From: Chrysemys picta bellii
Taxonomy: Eukaryota; Chordata; Testudines; Emydidae
Length of the DNA: 64,000 bases
NCBI RefSeq assembly: GCF_011386835.1
Contig: NW_027053006.1
Span: 1-64,000 of the forward strand
Direction: 5' to 3'
Position numbers and translations under genes: made by a program
Notes under the pieces: model-generated
Databases searched by the model: none
Told to the model about the DNA's origin: nothing
What the model saw: only the letters and a program-made list of their open reading frames with translations
Shown here: positions 33,330 through 44,598 of the stretch, one piece after another
Numbering within the stretch: position 1 is the stretch's first letter
How the letters are laid out: each line of letters opens with the position of its first letter

Positions 33330-35330
33330 AGGTTGCAGGAACAAACCACCCCGATGTGTAGAAAGAACAGTAAATATGGCAGGCGACCAGCTTGGCTTAA
33401 CAGTGAAATCCTTGCTGATCTTAAACACAAAAAAGAAGCTTACAAGAAGTGGAAGACTGGACAAATGACCAGGGAGGAGTATAAAAATATCGCTCAGGCA
33501 TGTAGGAGTGAAATCAAGAAGGCCAAATCACACTTGGAGTTGTAGCTAGCAAGAGATATTAAGAGTAACAAGAAGGGTTTCTTCAGGTATGTTAGCAACA
33601 AGAAGAAGGTCAAGGAAAGTGTGGGCCCCTTACTGAATGAGGGAGGCAACCTAGTGACAGAGGATGTGGAAAAAGCTAATGTACTCAATGCTTTTTTTGC
33701 CTCCGTCTTCATGAACAAGGTCAGCTCCCAGACTGCTGCACTGGGAAGCACAGAATGGGGAGGAGGTGACCAGCCCTCTGTGGAGAAAGAAGTGGTTCAG
33801 GACTATTTAGAAAAGCTGGACGAGCACAAGTCCATGGGGCCGGATGCGCTGCATCCGAGGGTGCTAAAGGAGTTGGCGGATGTGATTGCAGAGCCATTGG
33901 CCATTATCTTTGAAAACTCATGGCGAACGGGGGAGGTCCTGGATAACTGGAAAAAGGCTAATGTAGTGCCCATCTTTAAAAACGGGAAGAAGGAGGATCT
34001 GGGGAACTACAGGCCAGTCAGCCTCACCTCAGTCCCTGGAAAAATCCTGGAGCAAGTCCTCAAGGAATCAATTTTGAATCACTTAGAGGAGAGGAAAGTG
34101 ATCAGGAACAGTCAGCATGGATTCACCAAGGGCAAGTCATGCCTGACTAACCTAATTACCTTCTATGATGAGATAACTGGCTCTGTGGATGAGGGGAAAG
34201 TAGTGGATGTGTTATTCCTTGACCTTAGCAAAGCTTTTGAGACTGTCTCCCATAGTATGCTTGCCAGCAAGTTAAAGAAGTATGGGCTGGATGAATGGAC
34301 TATAAGGTGGCTAGAAAGCTGGCTAGATCATTGGTCTCAACGGTAGTGATCAATGGCTCCATGTCTAGTTGGTAGCCGGTATCAAGCGGAGTGCTCCATG
34401 GGTTGGTCCTGGAGCCAGTTTTGTTCAATATCTTCATTAATGATCTGGAGGATGGTGTGGATTGCACCCTCAGCAAGTTTGCAGATGACACTAAACTGGG
34501 AGGAGTGGTAGATATGCTGGAGGGTAGGGATAGGATACAGAGGGACCTAGACAAATTAGAGGATTGGGCCAAAAGAAATCTGATGAGGTTCAACAAGGAC
34601 AAGTGCAGAGTCCTGCACTTAGGATGGAAGAATCCCATGCACTGCTACAGACTAGGGACCGAGTGGCTATGCAGCAGTTCTGCAGAAAAGGACCTAGGGG
34701 TTACAGTGGACAAGAAGCTGGATAATGGTCAACAGTGTGCCCTTGTTGCCAAGAAGGCTAATGGCATTTTGGGCTGTATAAGTAAGAACATTGCCAGCAG
34801 ATCGAGGGACATGATCATTCCCCTCTATTTGGCATTGAGAGGCCTCATCTGGAGTACTGTGTCCAGTTTTGGGCTCCACGCTACAAGCAGGATGTGGAAA
34901 AATTGGAGAGTCCAGCGGAGGGCAACAAACATGATTAAGGGGCTGGAGCACATGATTTATGAGGATTTATGGGATTATTTAGTCTGCAGAAGAGAATAAT
35001 GAGGGGGGATTTGATAGCTGCTTTCAACTACCTGAAAGGGGGTTCCAAAGAGCATGGATCTAGACTATTTTCAGTGGTAGCAGATGACAGAACAAGAAGC
35101 AATGGTCTCAGGTTGCAGTGGGGGAGGTCTAGGTTGGATATTAGGAAAAACTTTTTCACTAGGAGGGTGGTGAAGCACTGGAATGGGTTATCTAGGGTAG
35201 TGGTGGAATCTCCTTCCTTAGAGGTTTTCTATGGTCAAGGGATTGGTCCTGCTTTGAGCAGGGTTTTGGACTAGGTGACGTCTTGAGGTCCCTTCCAACC
35301 CTGATCTTCTATTATTTTATGATTCTATGC
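33330..35330 (+). mobile_element. 5'-truncated CR1 LINE with RT domain
   Basis: The linker region (RPAWLNSEILADLKHKKEAY) opens the copy. A 241-codon frame (33621-34346) carries [52 protein letters not shown] and [19 protein letters not shown] next frame (34391-34999) has the palm motif FADDTKLGG and [13 protein letters not shown]. The last frame (34969-35274) has [19 protein letters not shown]. The 3' end GAGGTCCCTTCCAACCCTGA plus a TATGATTCTATGC tail is typical CR1. At least three frameshifts or stops separate the frames, so it is inactive. Confidence 0.93.
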
Positions 35331-37145
35331 TATGTGGAGTAATTAAAAAAATGGTCAGATCATTCAAATCTGAGAAAATCATGCCTTGCCCAAGAATTTT
35401 CATAAGCTGACTCTGGCATTATGAGATAAACTATTTGCTCTGCATTGTGTGGTCAGCTGTAACCACAGAGAAGAATATATCAAGTAAAGCAGGTGCCTGT
35501 TTTCAATGCAATGCAAAAGAATAGTTAACAACAAACTAGGAAGATACCGTCTGGACATCTTGATGACACAAAGTAAGACTAAGAGAATGGACTTTACCGT
35601 TAAAAAGCCCTGGCAATCTGAAAGTTCCAAGGTTGAAGGGAAATACCATAATTTTTAAACAGATTTTTGGTAGAAGAAATAGCTGCTAAAATGATGGTTA
35701 ATGTAACCAGAAATGTAAAGGAAAAGACTGGGTGCTGTGAGAATAAGAGACAGGAGGAACTGTGGCAGAAAAAGAGAGAAGGCCAAATTTCCCAAAGAAT
35801 TCAGCAGCCGGTAGCTTCCATTGTTTTCAATGGAAGATGAAGCCGTTCGAAAATCTGCCCGCATCATTTAGGTATCTAAATGGGAACTGAGCCCTGGGAA
35901 ATCCGGCCCAGAATCTGAGGGCCTGACTCTCAGCTACACTAAGTTCCTCTACACAGTTATGGCAGTGTAAAAACTCCTGAAAGTGGGTACAGGTCAGGCC
36001 ATTTTACAGAGAGCTGTATGCGTCTTTCCTCGCACGCTGGCATTACTCAGAAATAGCTCCTGCAAAGCCAATGGAACGTCCACTGGTGTAAAAACTGGAG
36101 TGACAAAGAAATTGCGCCTTATGAGTTTATTTGAGTGCTAGGGTGAGAATTATCTGAGTAGGTCTCTGCTACTGGGACTTAGAAGTCTAAAACCTCATGG
36201 GCTGTTCTTTCCACTTCCCCTCTTTGCAGAGATGGTATGAACCAACTCGCGGCCGGGAGGGAAGTGGAGGAAGGAACACCACAAAGGCATCTCTCCCTCA
36301 GAGACCAGGCTATGGTGAATTAAAGCATTGCTCGGGCAGAACATCCAGGCTCCTTGATTAATGGCATGTACTCCCGTGATTTCAAAGCAGGGCTTGATTC
36401 AACTGGCAACAGAATAGCAAGGGGAAAGAGAGAGTGGAGCTTCATTAGTATGGAAACTGTGCAGCTGCTCACTGACTGTTGCTCAGCATAATAGTTATTG
36501 GCATATGAAGTAAAAACTGCCCCTCAAACAAAGGGTCAATTAAGATCCCTAGACAAAGGGTGGGATTTTCAGAGTGCCTAGAGGGAGCTGAGCACTTTCA
36601 AAGATCCAGCCTCCGTATATCTGAAGGGATATAAAACCTTAGATTTTAGTCTTTAACTATCGGGATGAGGAAGAGACCTTCCCAGGGGCAGATCATCGCA
36701 CAGCTGCCAAATCAAAGGTTTCTTATATCTTCCCCGAAGCATTTGGGGCTGGCCACTGTCAGAGGCTGGGGGCTGAATGCTCAGGAAGATTTAGGTGTTG
36801 TGATGCTGAGGGTCACAGTGCCTAACTTTTAGGCGCCTGGAAAAATCCCTCTGATTCGCAAAGGTGCCGGTACAATGAATGGGGAGAGATAGATGCCATA
36901 GACAGCCATTCACAAAAGCTAGCACACTAGGTTGCATAAGCTAACCAATGGGAGAGGCTGACCAGATGGATGCGTGCTAAGCCCTGCCTCTTTTCCATAG
37001 ATATATGCCTTATTCTGGGCTGTAGGGAAGTGTCTCTCTTGGCTTGGGAAGCTGAAGCCGGTAACCTCTTCAGAGCTAGGCGCCATATGCCATTTTAGCA
37101 AGAAGCTGCTAGAAGAGGAGAAGGAGATGTCCAAATGATCATTTT
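35331..37145. other. Gene-free stretch
   Basis: No gene. 36330-36500 (around CAACTGGCAACAGAATAGCA and CTTCATTAGTATGGAAACTG) is non-repetitive and could be conserved non-coding DNA. 36550-36850 contains diverged copies of the TTTTCAGAGTGCCTAGAGG dispersed repeat. Confidence 0.4.
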
Positions 37146-37147
37146 TA

Positions 37148-37385
37148 TCTCAGTGGTAGAGCATTCACCTCGGAGATGGGAGAGCCCTCTTCAAATCCGT
37201 TCTCCCCTTCTGGCAGAGGGGGGGAATTGCACCTGGGTCACCCACATGTAGGGCGACCAGATAGCAAGTGTGAAAAATCGGGACGGGGGTGGGGGCTAAT
37301 AGGGACCTATATAAGAAAAAGCTCCAAATATGGGGACTGTCCCTATAAAATTGGGACATCCCAGAGTGCTAACCACTGGGTTAAT
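37148..37385. mobile_element. Palindromic SINE-like repeat with a nested MITE
   Basis: CAGTGGTAGAGCATTCACCT (37151) and the inverse AGAGTGCTAACCACTGGGTT (about 37363-37382) are arms of one tRNA-like repeat. They are interrupted by a MITE that starts TAGGGCGACCAGATAGC at 37248 and contains AATCGGGACGGGGGTGGGGG and CTGTCCCTATAAAATTGGGA. The MITE's right terminus is shortened at GGACATC. Confidence 0.5.
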
Positions 37386-37984
37386 GTTATACAGTGGACA
37401 CTACCACCTCCACCTCCTGCTCCTCTGGTTGGGTTTTGAATAGAAGCTGGTTTGGTAGGCGGTCTCTGAACACGTCTACTAGAGCAGGCCCTGCACATGA
37501 CTTAGGTAGCCAAATGCCTATCGTCCACTGGTTTGGGAATTGTCCTGGGGCTTACGTGGGAGATAGGTATCTGGACGTTCACAGGCAGCATACACATGCC
37601 AGAGGCAGAAACAGAGGCACCTAGGGAATTTGTACTCTGAAAAATGGAGTGCTGAGTTAATTTAGGAGCCTACAGGAGTTAAACAGGAGTTTTGTGCATT
37701 GCAGTGGAGCCAAAACTGGGACTTCGGCACCTAAAATAGTGACTTAGGCACCTAACTCCTTTTGAGCATCTGGCCCTTGGTCAACATGTAAAACTTCTAT
37801 TGGCATAACTGTGTCAGCCAGGATGTGGATAAATCCCAGCATAGCGGCAGCTATCTCAACAGAAGAGGGCTTCTGTCGACCTTGCTAACATTGTTCGGGA
37901 AGGTGGACTTCTATAGCAACAGAAAGAAATCTGTTGGTATATGATGCATCTCTGAAGCATGGGGAATGGGTCACTTGAATGTTT
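37386..37984. other. Gene-free; possible MITE remnants
   Basis: Repeated TTCTGTCGACC and CAACAGAAG motifs near 37850-37950 hint at an old inverted-repeat element. No gene. Confidence 0.35.
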
Positions 37985-38160
37985 AAATTAGTGTAAACGG
38001 TGGGTTTTCTGTACCTTGAAGCCTTTAAGTCATGATTTGAGGACTTCAGTAACTCAGCCAGAAGTTATGAGCCTGTTACAGCAGTGGGTGGGTCAGGTTC
38101 TGTGGCCTGCAATGTGCACGATGATCACGATGGTCCCTTCTGGCCTTAAAGTCTATGAGC
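37985..38160 (+). mobile_element. CR1-like LINE 3' end
   Basis: CACGATGATCACGATGGTCC, CTTCTGGCCTTAAAGTCTAT and GAGCC are the usual terminal sequence of CR1/L3-like elements. Confidence 0.65.
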
Positions 38161-40184
38161 CTATCTACATGAGGCGCTATGCACAGGCTCTGTAGTGTCA
38201 GAGGCAGGATTATGGCCTGGACGGACCCTGAGTCTGATCCAGTAGGATAATTCCTACGGCCTAACTGTGTTCCCATCAAAATCACAGTAAAATAAAACAA
38301 ATTCTGAGTTGACGTTCAAGGTGAAGTATTCTGTGGCGTGTATTTTAGAAGTATAAACTTCTGGCTTCATGTTCCCTTAAAAGAACACAAGAGTGCACTG
38401 CATCTTAGGCTAGATATCGGACCAACTGTTCCTACTGAAAGCACAGAGCTAGTGCGAAGAATGCTTTGGGGCACAGCACTCACCAGCACATCGGCCCTCA
38501 TTTACTATTTAAAGCACAAGGTTTGAAGTGTTCAGGGGTAGCCAATATTGCCTTGACTCATTCATGGAGAATAGCATTGTCTGCTGGAAGTGTTGGAAAT
38601 GACTTGGTGACATAGAACCAGATTATTGTCCCTCCCCACCAATGGTTGGTGCAGCTACTGGAAGGGACATTTTCCATGGAAATCTCCCCCCAGCATTTTC
38701 ACCCAGAGATGGTCTCACAGCAGGCCATCGGGGAGACAGGGCTCGCCATGGCGCCTGCCCCCGTGTTTCGTGGATCCCCAGGCATGAACCCCAGCTGAGC
38801 ACATCCTGTGTGGATGCCTCATTCCTCTACACCTGGCCACCATCACATAAACCCCTCCTGATCCCCTGGTACCACAACTCGCCAAAGGTTGTGACTGTAG
38901 CTGTCCCCAGGACCCTGAGAAAGAGATCCGTGGAACAGTTAATACTTCCTGGGGCCAAGTACCCTTCCCACATGTGTTCCACTCAGCCTGCAGTGCAGGG
39001 ACGGGGAGAAAAAAGGAGGAAGAAGAAAGCCTCCCTTACTCCCCTGCTTGGCCCTGCTCGGATTCTGACTCGAGCTGTGGGGAGAGCAGGGGCAGCTCAC
39101 TTGAGGCCCCCACTGCAAGCAAGTGGAGATGGAGGGAGCAGAGAGGGACGGGGGCCTACACACACTCACAGGCCAGAGGAGCTGTCTAGTTGGTCCAGGG
39201 GTGAATAAATGGCTCTGTGAAGTCGAGTGCATCACCAATTTCCTCTCCACTGGGATCCTGAGCTGCAAGGTCCTGGATAACTCTGACCTAGACAGGTAGC
39301 AACGCTGGTGTCAGCAGGAAGGTCAATAATATCGCATGAGCAGGAAATCATAGCTGATTGGATATTAATAAGTGAAAATGGAGGTGGGGCAACAGAGGAA
39401 GAGCACAGAGAACAGGCAAGACAGTGGTGTGTGGTAAGGTAAAAGAAATGGTTCTGAGTTGGGCTTCCAGTGGGGAGGGTTGGTAGGTCAATAATTGGAG
39501 GAATTGTTTTTAAATGGCAATTTGATCCTAGCTTGGCTTGGGTTTGTTGCTCTCTGCATCTGATTCCTCCCACGGCACCCAGCATGGGCTGCTAACAAGT
39601 AGGAATTTAATTCTTTTAGTGACTGATAAATCTGGCTTTTATGAACTTATGTACTTTATTAGTGTAATTAGCTATTATGAAATATGTTCATAACCTGAAA
39701 TGACTTACAGAAGCAATCAGCATTGTCCAGCTGTGCAATCTATGTTCCCTAAGTTATTGTAATTAAAGTGGCAAGAAAATGTAAAATGGGTGAGGCTAGC
39801 GATGCTGTTTGCAATTAAAAATATCAGCCATATTTCTACACAGCTGATTTCCCCAATTGCAGCTGGAAATGAAATCTCCTGACATTTACATAGGGCTGTG
39901 ATTGTCATTTGTAATGTCCCACTGGAACTGGAGAGCCATGATAGCTCTAGCCTTGTGTTATTTTGGGATCGAGCTGCATCTTCCTGGATTTGTATTTAAT
40001 GGATATGGATAACTAGGCCTAGATATTTTCAGACGTGGGCTCCTTCAGCAGGACATCCAAATCTTGCCATTGGAGGGTCAAAATGACACTTGGCCATAAT
40101 TAGGTGGGATTTTTAAAGCACACAGGTGCCATAAAAGCAGAAGACCTACTGACTTTCAGTGGGACATATGCTATTAAGTAAAGC
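38161..40184. other. Gene-free; one unexplained 188-codon ORF and a CNE-like stretch
   Basis: The ORF at 38642-39208 (+) has no recognisable domain, and its second half is basic and low in complexity (RGEKRRKKK). Coding status is doubtful. 39590-39950 is AT-rich, with many homeodomain-like cores (TTAGTGTAATTAGCTATTAT, TTATTGTAATTAAAGTGG). It looks unlike the surrounding repeats, so a regulatory conserved element is possible. Confidence 0.35.
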
Positions 40185-40640
40185 TGGGCAAATAATGGAT
40201 TTTGCAGTTCATTGGAAATTCAAAAACCAAAATCAGGTTGAACTGAAAATGATTATTTTTCAAAAAATGTGTGAATTAAAATTTAAAATAAAAAAGGGCC
40301 ATTGTGGGTCAAATGAAACATTTTGTTTGACCCAAGATGAATATTTTGTTTTGATTTTGAGCATTTTTGAATGTTTTAAAATTAAAATAAAATTAAAGGA
40401 AATTTGGAAATAAAAAGTTTCAAATTGACAAATTTAAACAATTCATTTAAAAATGTCAATATGAGACATCAACTTTCTAAAGGTTTTTTAGTCTTAATTT
40501 GTTTTTTTTAACCCAAACAATTTGGCAAAATCAAAACAAATTTTTGAAATGTTTTGATGTCCACAAATCTGCATTTTTCAACCCAAAAAAGTTTCAGTCA
40601 AAACATGTCACCCATTCTATTGCTAAGTCACATAATCTCT
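40185..40640. repeat. AT-rich inverted repeat, MITE-like
   Basis: GGGTCAAATGAAACATTTTG and TTTGACCC form a hairpin inside a long A/T-rich stretch with repeated ATTTTGTTTTGATTTTGAG-type blocks. No clear termini. Confidence 0.4.
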
Positions 40641-40679
40641 TTGGAAAATCTCATCCGGGAGCCTCACTAAAAGTCAAAG

Positions 40680-40870
40680 AAACTTGCGCACCTAGGTCAC
40701 TTAGGACCAGACTTTTAAAGCTATTTAGACGTTTAAAGATGCAGATAGGCACCTGGTGAGATTTACAAATAGGAGTTAGGTTTCTAGATGCTTTTAAAAA
40801 TGTCACTGAATGCCTGTTTGCATCTTTAGGAAACTAAATACCCTTAAAAATCTGACCCTTGGGCTTTTTT
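40680..40870. repeat. Dispersed inverted repeat (GGCACCT family)
   Basis: Arms CCAGACTTTTAAAGCTATTT and CCCTTAAAAATCTGACCC enclose AGATGCAGATAGGCACCTGG. Related to 18300-18500. Class unknown. Confidence 0.5.
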
Positions 40871-41882
40871 GAAAATTCTGCCCATACGTTTCCATTTCTT
40901 TCACCCAGCAGAGCTGCTGGGCACTGATGTCGTTGCAAATATGGCTACATCCTATAAGTGCCTGAACAAGACGTGAGCTGTTTTGAAATTCTGGCCCCAT
41001 TTTTTTAAACCATGTTTGGACTGAGATTAAACATGTAATATCTGAGCCCTGTAAGGATTTATCTCCTAAAGTTATGAGCAACTGAACAAGAGGGAAGTGA
41101 TGCTGGAGTACTAAAGGAGGCTGGGATTCAAAGTTAGCTATAGCAGGAGTCAATGTTGCCAACATTAATGATATTCGGAGACCTTGCAGATACAATAGGG
41201 TGAGCTAAGGACAGTCTCAATCCTATTTTTGCTCACTTCTGTCACTTCGATCAGCCCCTCAACATTGTCGTGGTTTTTGCAGGTAATGGCCATCATAAAA
41301 AGAATGGGGCTGACACATACTGTTCTGCTTCAGTTCTACGATTAACTTCCTTTTTTTCTTTTGAAAGAAAATGACACGAGTCTCCTAAAATAAATAAATA
41401 AATAAAAACCAGACAGGGACAAAAAAAAAAAAGACACCTAACAATGTTTGCCTACAACGCTAACGGGTGCTAAACGTCCAGCCATTATGAGAACACCTCG
41501 CCAGGTCAGAAGAGTCCAGGAATGCTTCTTCAGTGCCATTCCCACTGCCTGACTCTGCAGGGGATGAAGTGACGTTCTGGTTGTGCTTTCGAGGCATATT
41601 GGGCTATTGCTGCATCAATGGAATGATTAAACGGAAGTGACGGGTAAGCAAAATGAGAACCAAAGCCTCATGCTATTAGAAAGAGATATCACTGTACCAT
41701 ACATATACCTCTACCCACATGAACTGTACACACACGCCAGATACTACAGGCGGCCCAAATAGCAATGCTGTGCTGAATATCAAACTGCTCTGTAGTAAGG
41801 TATTAATCCTTGCTATTGGGCTGGAGTTTGCCTGGACTACAGGCAGAAAGGAGGAGGTGGGTCGAGATAGTCGCCTATCAGC
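40871..41882. other. Gene-free stretch
   Basis: Contains a short (TAAA)n run near 41388-41407 and an A12 run near 41421. Otherwise nothing recognisable. Confidence 0.5.
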
Positions 41883-42114
41883 CAGGGCCGGCTCTAGGCC
41901 CCAGCAAAGCAAGCAGTTGCTTGGGACGGCAGATTTGCAAAGGGCTCAAGAATCCAGCCTGGGAGCTGAGAACCAACAGGGGTCCCTGGGAGCTGTAGTT
42001 CCTTGGTTAGCTCCCTGCCTATAGAGCCAGCCCTGGAGCAGGGAAAGAACTACATTTCCCAGCATTCCCTTGGCCACTAGCAAGAGGAAAGGGTGGGAGG
42101 AGGAGTATGGAACT

Positions 42115-43301
42115 TAGGGTTACCATTCGTCTGGATTTACCCGGACATGTCCTCCTTTTTGTGCTAAAAATAGCGTCCGGGGGGAATTTGTAAAGCACTC
42201 AAAATGTCCGGGTTTTCCCCCCTCCCCCGGCAGAGCAGAGCGAGCGGCTGGGAGGGCTGCAGGAAAGTCCCGGGCTGGACTCCGGAGCAGCTGTAGAGGA
42301 GCCGGATCCGCCCTGCATTCTGAGCAAGTGTCTCAGCACAAAGTGCAGCCCTCCCCTTTTGCAACTGGGAGCGGTTTCTGCCATGCAGCGTAGCAAAACG
42401 GGAGGGAGAGCACTTTGTGCTGATACAAGGGCAGCTCTCCCCTGCAGCCCGGTCCGGGCCAGGGACCGGGTTTTGTTGTGCTGGGGAGTGCAGCCACGTG
42501 TCCGGCTCGGCTCGCACAGAGCCCAACACCCTGTTCTGAGCAGCAGGGTAAGGGGGCCAGGGAGGTTCTGGAGGGGGCAGTCAAGAAACGGGGGGGGGCT
42601 TTTTGGGGGGAGTGGAGAAAGTTTTGGGCAGTCAGGGTACAGGTAGGGGGTAGGATCCTGGGGGGCAGTTGGGGAGGTCTTAGGAGGGGGCAGTTAGGGG
42701 ACAAGGAACAGGGAGTCTTAGGTAGGGGGTGGGGTTCTGGAGGGCAGTTAGGAGCAGGGGTCCCAGGAGGGGGCAGTCAGGGGACAAGGAGCGGGGGGTA
42801 GGGGGTTGGGAGTTCTGGGGGGGAGCTGTCAGGGGGCAGGAGTGGGGAGAGGGATCGGAGCAGTCAGGGGACAGGGAGCAGAGGGGTTTAGATGGGTTGG
42901 GAGTTCTGGGGGGGGCTGTCAGGGGGCAGGAGTGCGGAGAGGGATTGGAGCAGTCAGGGGACAGGGAGCAGAGGGGTTTAGATGGGTTGGGAGTTCTGGG
43001 GGGGGCTGTCAGGGGGTGGGGAGTGGTTGGATGGGGCGTGGGAGTCCCAGGGGTCTGTCTGGGGGTGGGGGTGTGGATAAGGGTTGGGGCAGTCAGGGGA
43101 CAAGAGGCAGGGAGGCTTAGATAGGGAGTGGAGTCCTGGGGGGCAGTTAGGGGCAGGGGTCCCAGGAGGGGGCAGTCAGGGGACAAGGAACGGGGGGAGG
43201 GTTGGGGGTTCTGGGGGGGCGGGAAGTGGGAGGGGCAGGGGCGGGGCTAGGGCGGGGCTCCTCCCGTCCTCTTTTTTGCTTGCTGAAATATGGTAACCCT
43301 A
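42115..43301. mobile_element. Nested non-autonomous hAT with perfect 8-bp TSD
   Basis: Starts TAGGGTTACCAT and ends ATGGTAACCCTA, a perfect 12-bp inverted repeat. Direct repeats ATGGAACT at 42107-42114 and 43302-43309 are identical. It is inserted inside the 41883-44423 element. The interior is a G-rich minisatellite. ORFs there (for example 42729-43124 and 42680-43186) are artefacts of the repeat. Confidence 0.92.
42540..43250. repeat. G-rich minisatellite
   Basis: Units built from GGGGCAGTCAGGGGACA, GATGGGTTGGGAGTTCTGGG and GGGCTGTCAGGGGGCAGGAG. One block of roughly 100 bp occurs twice almost unchanged (about 42805-42915 and 42905-43015). The runs of four or more G are compatible with G-quadruplex folding. 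Confidence 0.85.
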
Positions 43302-44423
43302 ATGGAACTGAAATCTGCAGCTTGCTGTGAATGGTAGGAACAGAGACGCTCTAGGTTTTTGCCGCCCCCCGCACCCCTGTATTGCCCCAGCCTGGACTCT
43401 CCCCCGCCCACACCCCCTGCTGCCCCAGCTCTGGCCCCGACCTGCACTCCCCTGCTGCCCCAGCCCTGGGCTCTCCCCACACCCGCACCCGCTGCTGCCC
43501 CAGCTCTGGGCTCTCCCACACCCGCACCCGCTGCTGCCCCAGCTCTGGGCTCTCCCCCACCCGCACCCCCTGCCGCCCCAACTCTGGGCTCCCCCCCAAA
43601 GAAGGAATTGGGGGGACTAAATGGACAGTGCACCCCTCTATCTGAAGCCTAGCAAGGGAGGTATGTGGATCCCAGTAGAATTTAAAATGAAAAGTAAGGG
43701 AGGGGAGGCTCTGGACCTGGGCAGCTTTACATACAGTACCAGGCACTTCTGAGCCATGGAAGCAGAAATTGACTTTTCCTTTCCAGATTTAGCTAATATT
43801 CAGAAAGGGAATCTAGCACCTGCCTTCCAGATTTGAACACCTCAAAATTCAGGAGTGCTCAAGCTCAATTAGAGCAGCCGTTACTTCATTTCCCCCAAAT
43901 CAAATATACTGATCCACTGTAACTTGCTGTAGAAAAAGTAGAATAAATTGAGCAAGAAATGCTTCCCAGTGGTTATTAGGACTGGAATTGCTGTTTTCAA
44001 CAGCCATTGCTTTTTTTTTTTTTTAAGTTTTAGTTTTATTTGTTTAAAAGGAAGACCGTGATAGTGCATTCCCCATCGAAACAAAGAATGGAACAAAAGA
44101 ATAATAAAGGCACCTCAACTTTTTCTCATTTATGTACGACAGTCTTATAATATGCATCCAGATATCCTCCAGTCACACAAGCTGAAAATTGTTCCACTTT
44201 ACTGCAGTTCTGTAACCATATGGGAACCAGTCCTGTCTGTGTTCTGTGCACATCCAAAATTCCTGCTGAATGACCTGCCCTGGGAGCGAGTTACCAGTGA
44301 CCCAGGCCTGGGGCGGCAGGAGGGTGCAGTTGGTGGGGGGAGAGGGAGAGAGCCCAGGGCTGGGATAGGGGGCAGCCAAAATGTTTTTTGCTTGTGGCAG
44401 CAAAAAACCTAGAGCCGGCCCTG

Positions 44424-44598
44424 TCTGTATGTATAAATATCTTCTTTCTGTGTGTTCCATTCTATGCATCCGATGAAGTGGGCTGTAGCCCATGAAAGCT
44501 TCTGCTTAAATAAATGTGTTAGTCTCTAAGGTGCCACAAGTACTCCTGTTCTTTTTGCGGATACAGACTAACACGGCTGCTACTTTGAAACCTGTCAA
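44424..44598 (+). mobile_element. Penelope-like repeat with hammerhead-like core
   Basis: Holds TGAAGTGGGCTGTAGCCCAT as part of CCGATGA (44470-44476), a 6-bp stem GTGGGC/GCCCAT and GAAA (44494-44497). AATAAATGTGTTAGTCTCTA, GGTGCCACAAGTACTCC and the terminal CAGACTAACACGGCTGCTAC follow. It abuts the hAT transposase remnant at 44599, and the transposase frame reads straight into it before stopping. Confidence 0.7.

Larger units (their letters stand above)
41883..44423. mobile_element. hAT-like element or composite with 16-bp perfect TIRs
   Basis: CAGGGCCGGCTCTAGG at 41883 and CCTAGAGCCGGCCCTG ending at 44423 are perfect inverted repeats of a common reptile hAT-like family. The outside octamers CTATCAGC and TCTGTATG do not match. 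An internal TATAGAGCCAGCCCTG near 42018-42033 is a further terminus. The interval may therefore be two family members joined rather than one element. The interior is C-rich (GCTGCCCCAGCTCTGGGCTC repeated about four times at 43395-43600) and contains another hAT at 42115-43301. Non-coding. Confidence 0.6.

Noticed and set aside
42478..43296. Overlapping 90-168 codon ORFs on both strands
   Set aside because: They are produced by the G-rich minisatellite inside the nested hAT element and consist of repeated glycine- or proline-rich units.
43327..43746. Proline/alanine- and glycine-rich ORFs
   Set aside because: Explained by tandem GCTGCCCCAGCTCTGGGCTC units. No gene structure.
41875..44431. 8-bp target duplication for the outer hAT-like element
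   Set aside because: Flanking octamers CTATCAGC and TCTGTATG do not match, so unity of the element is unproven.
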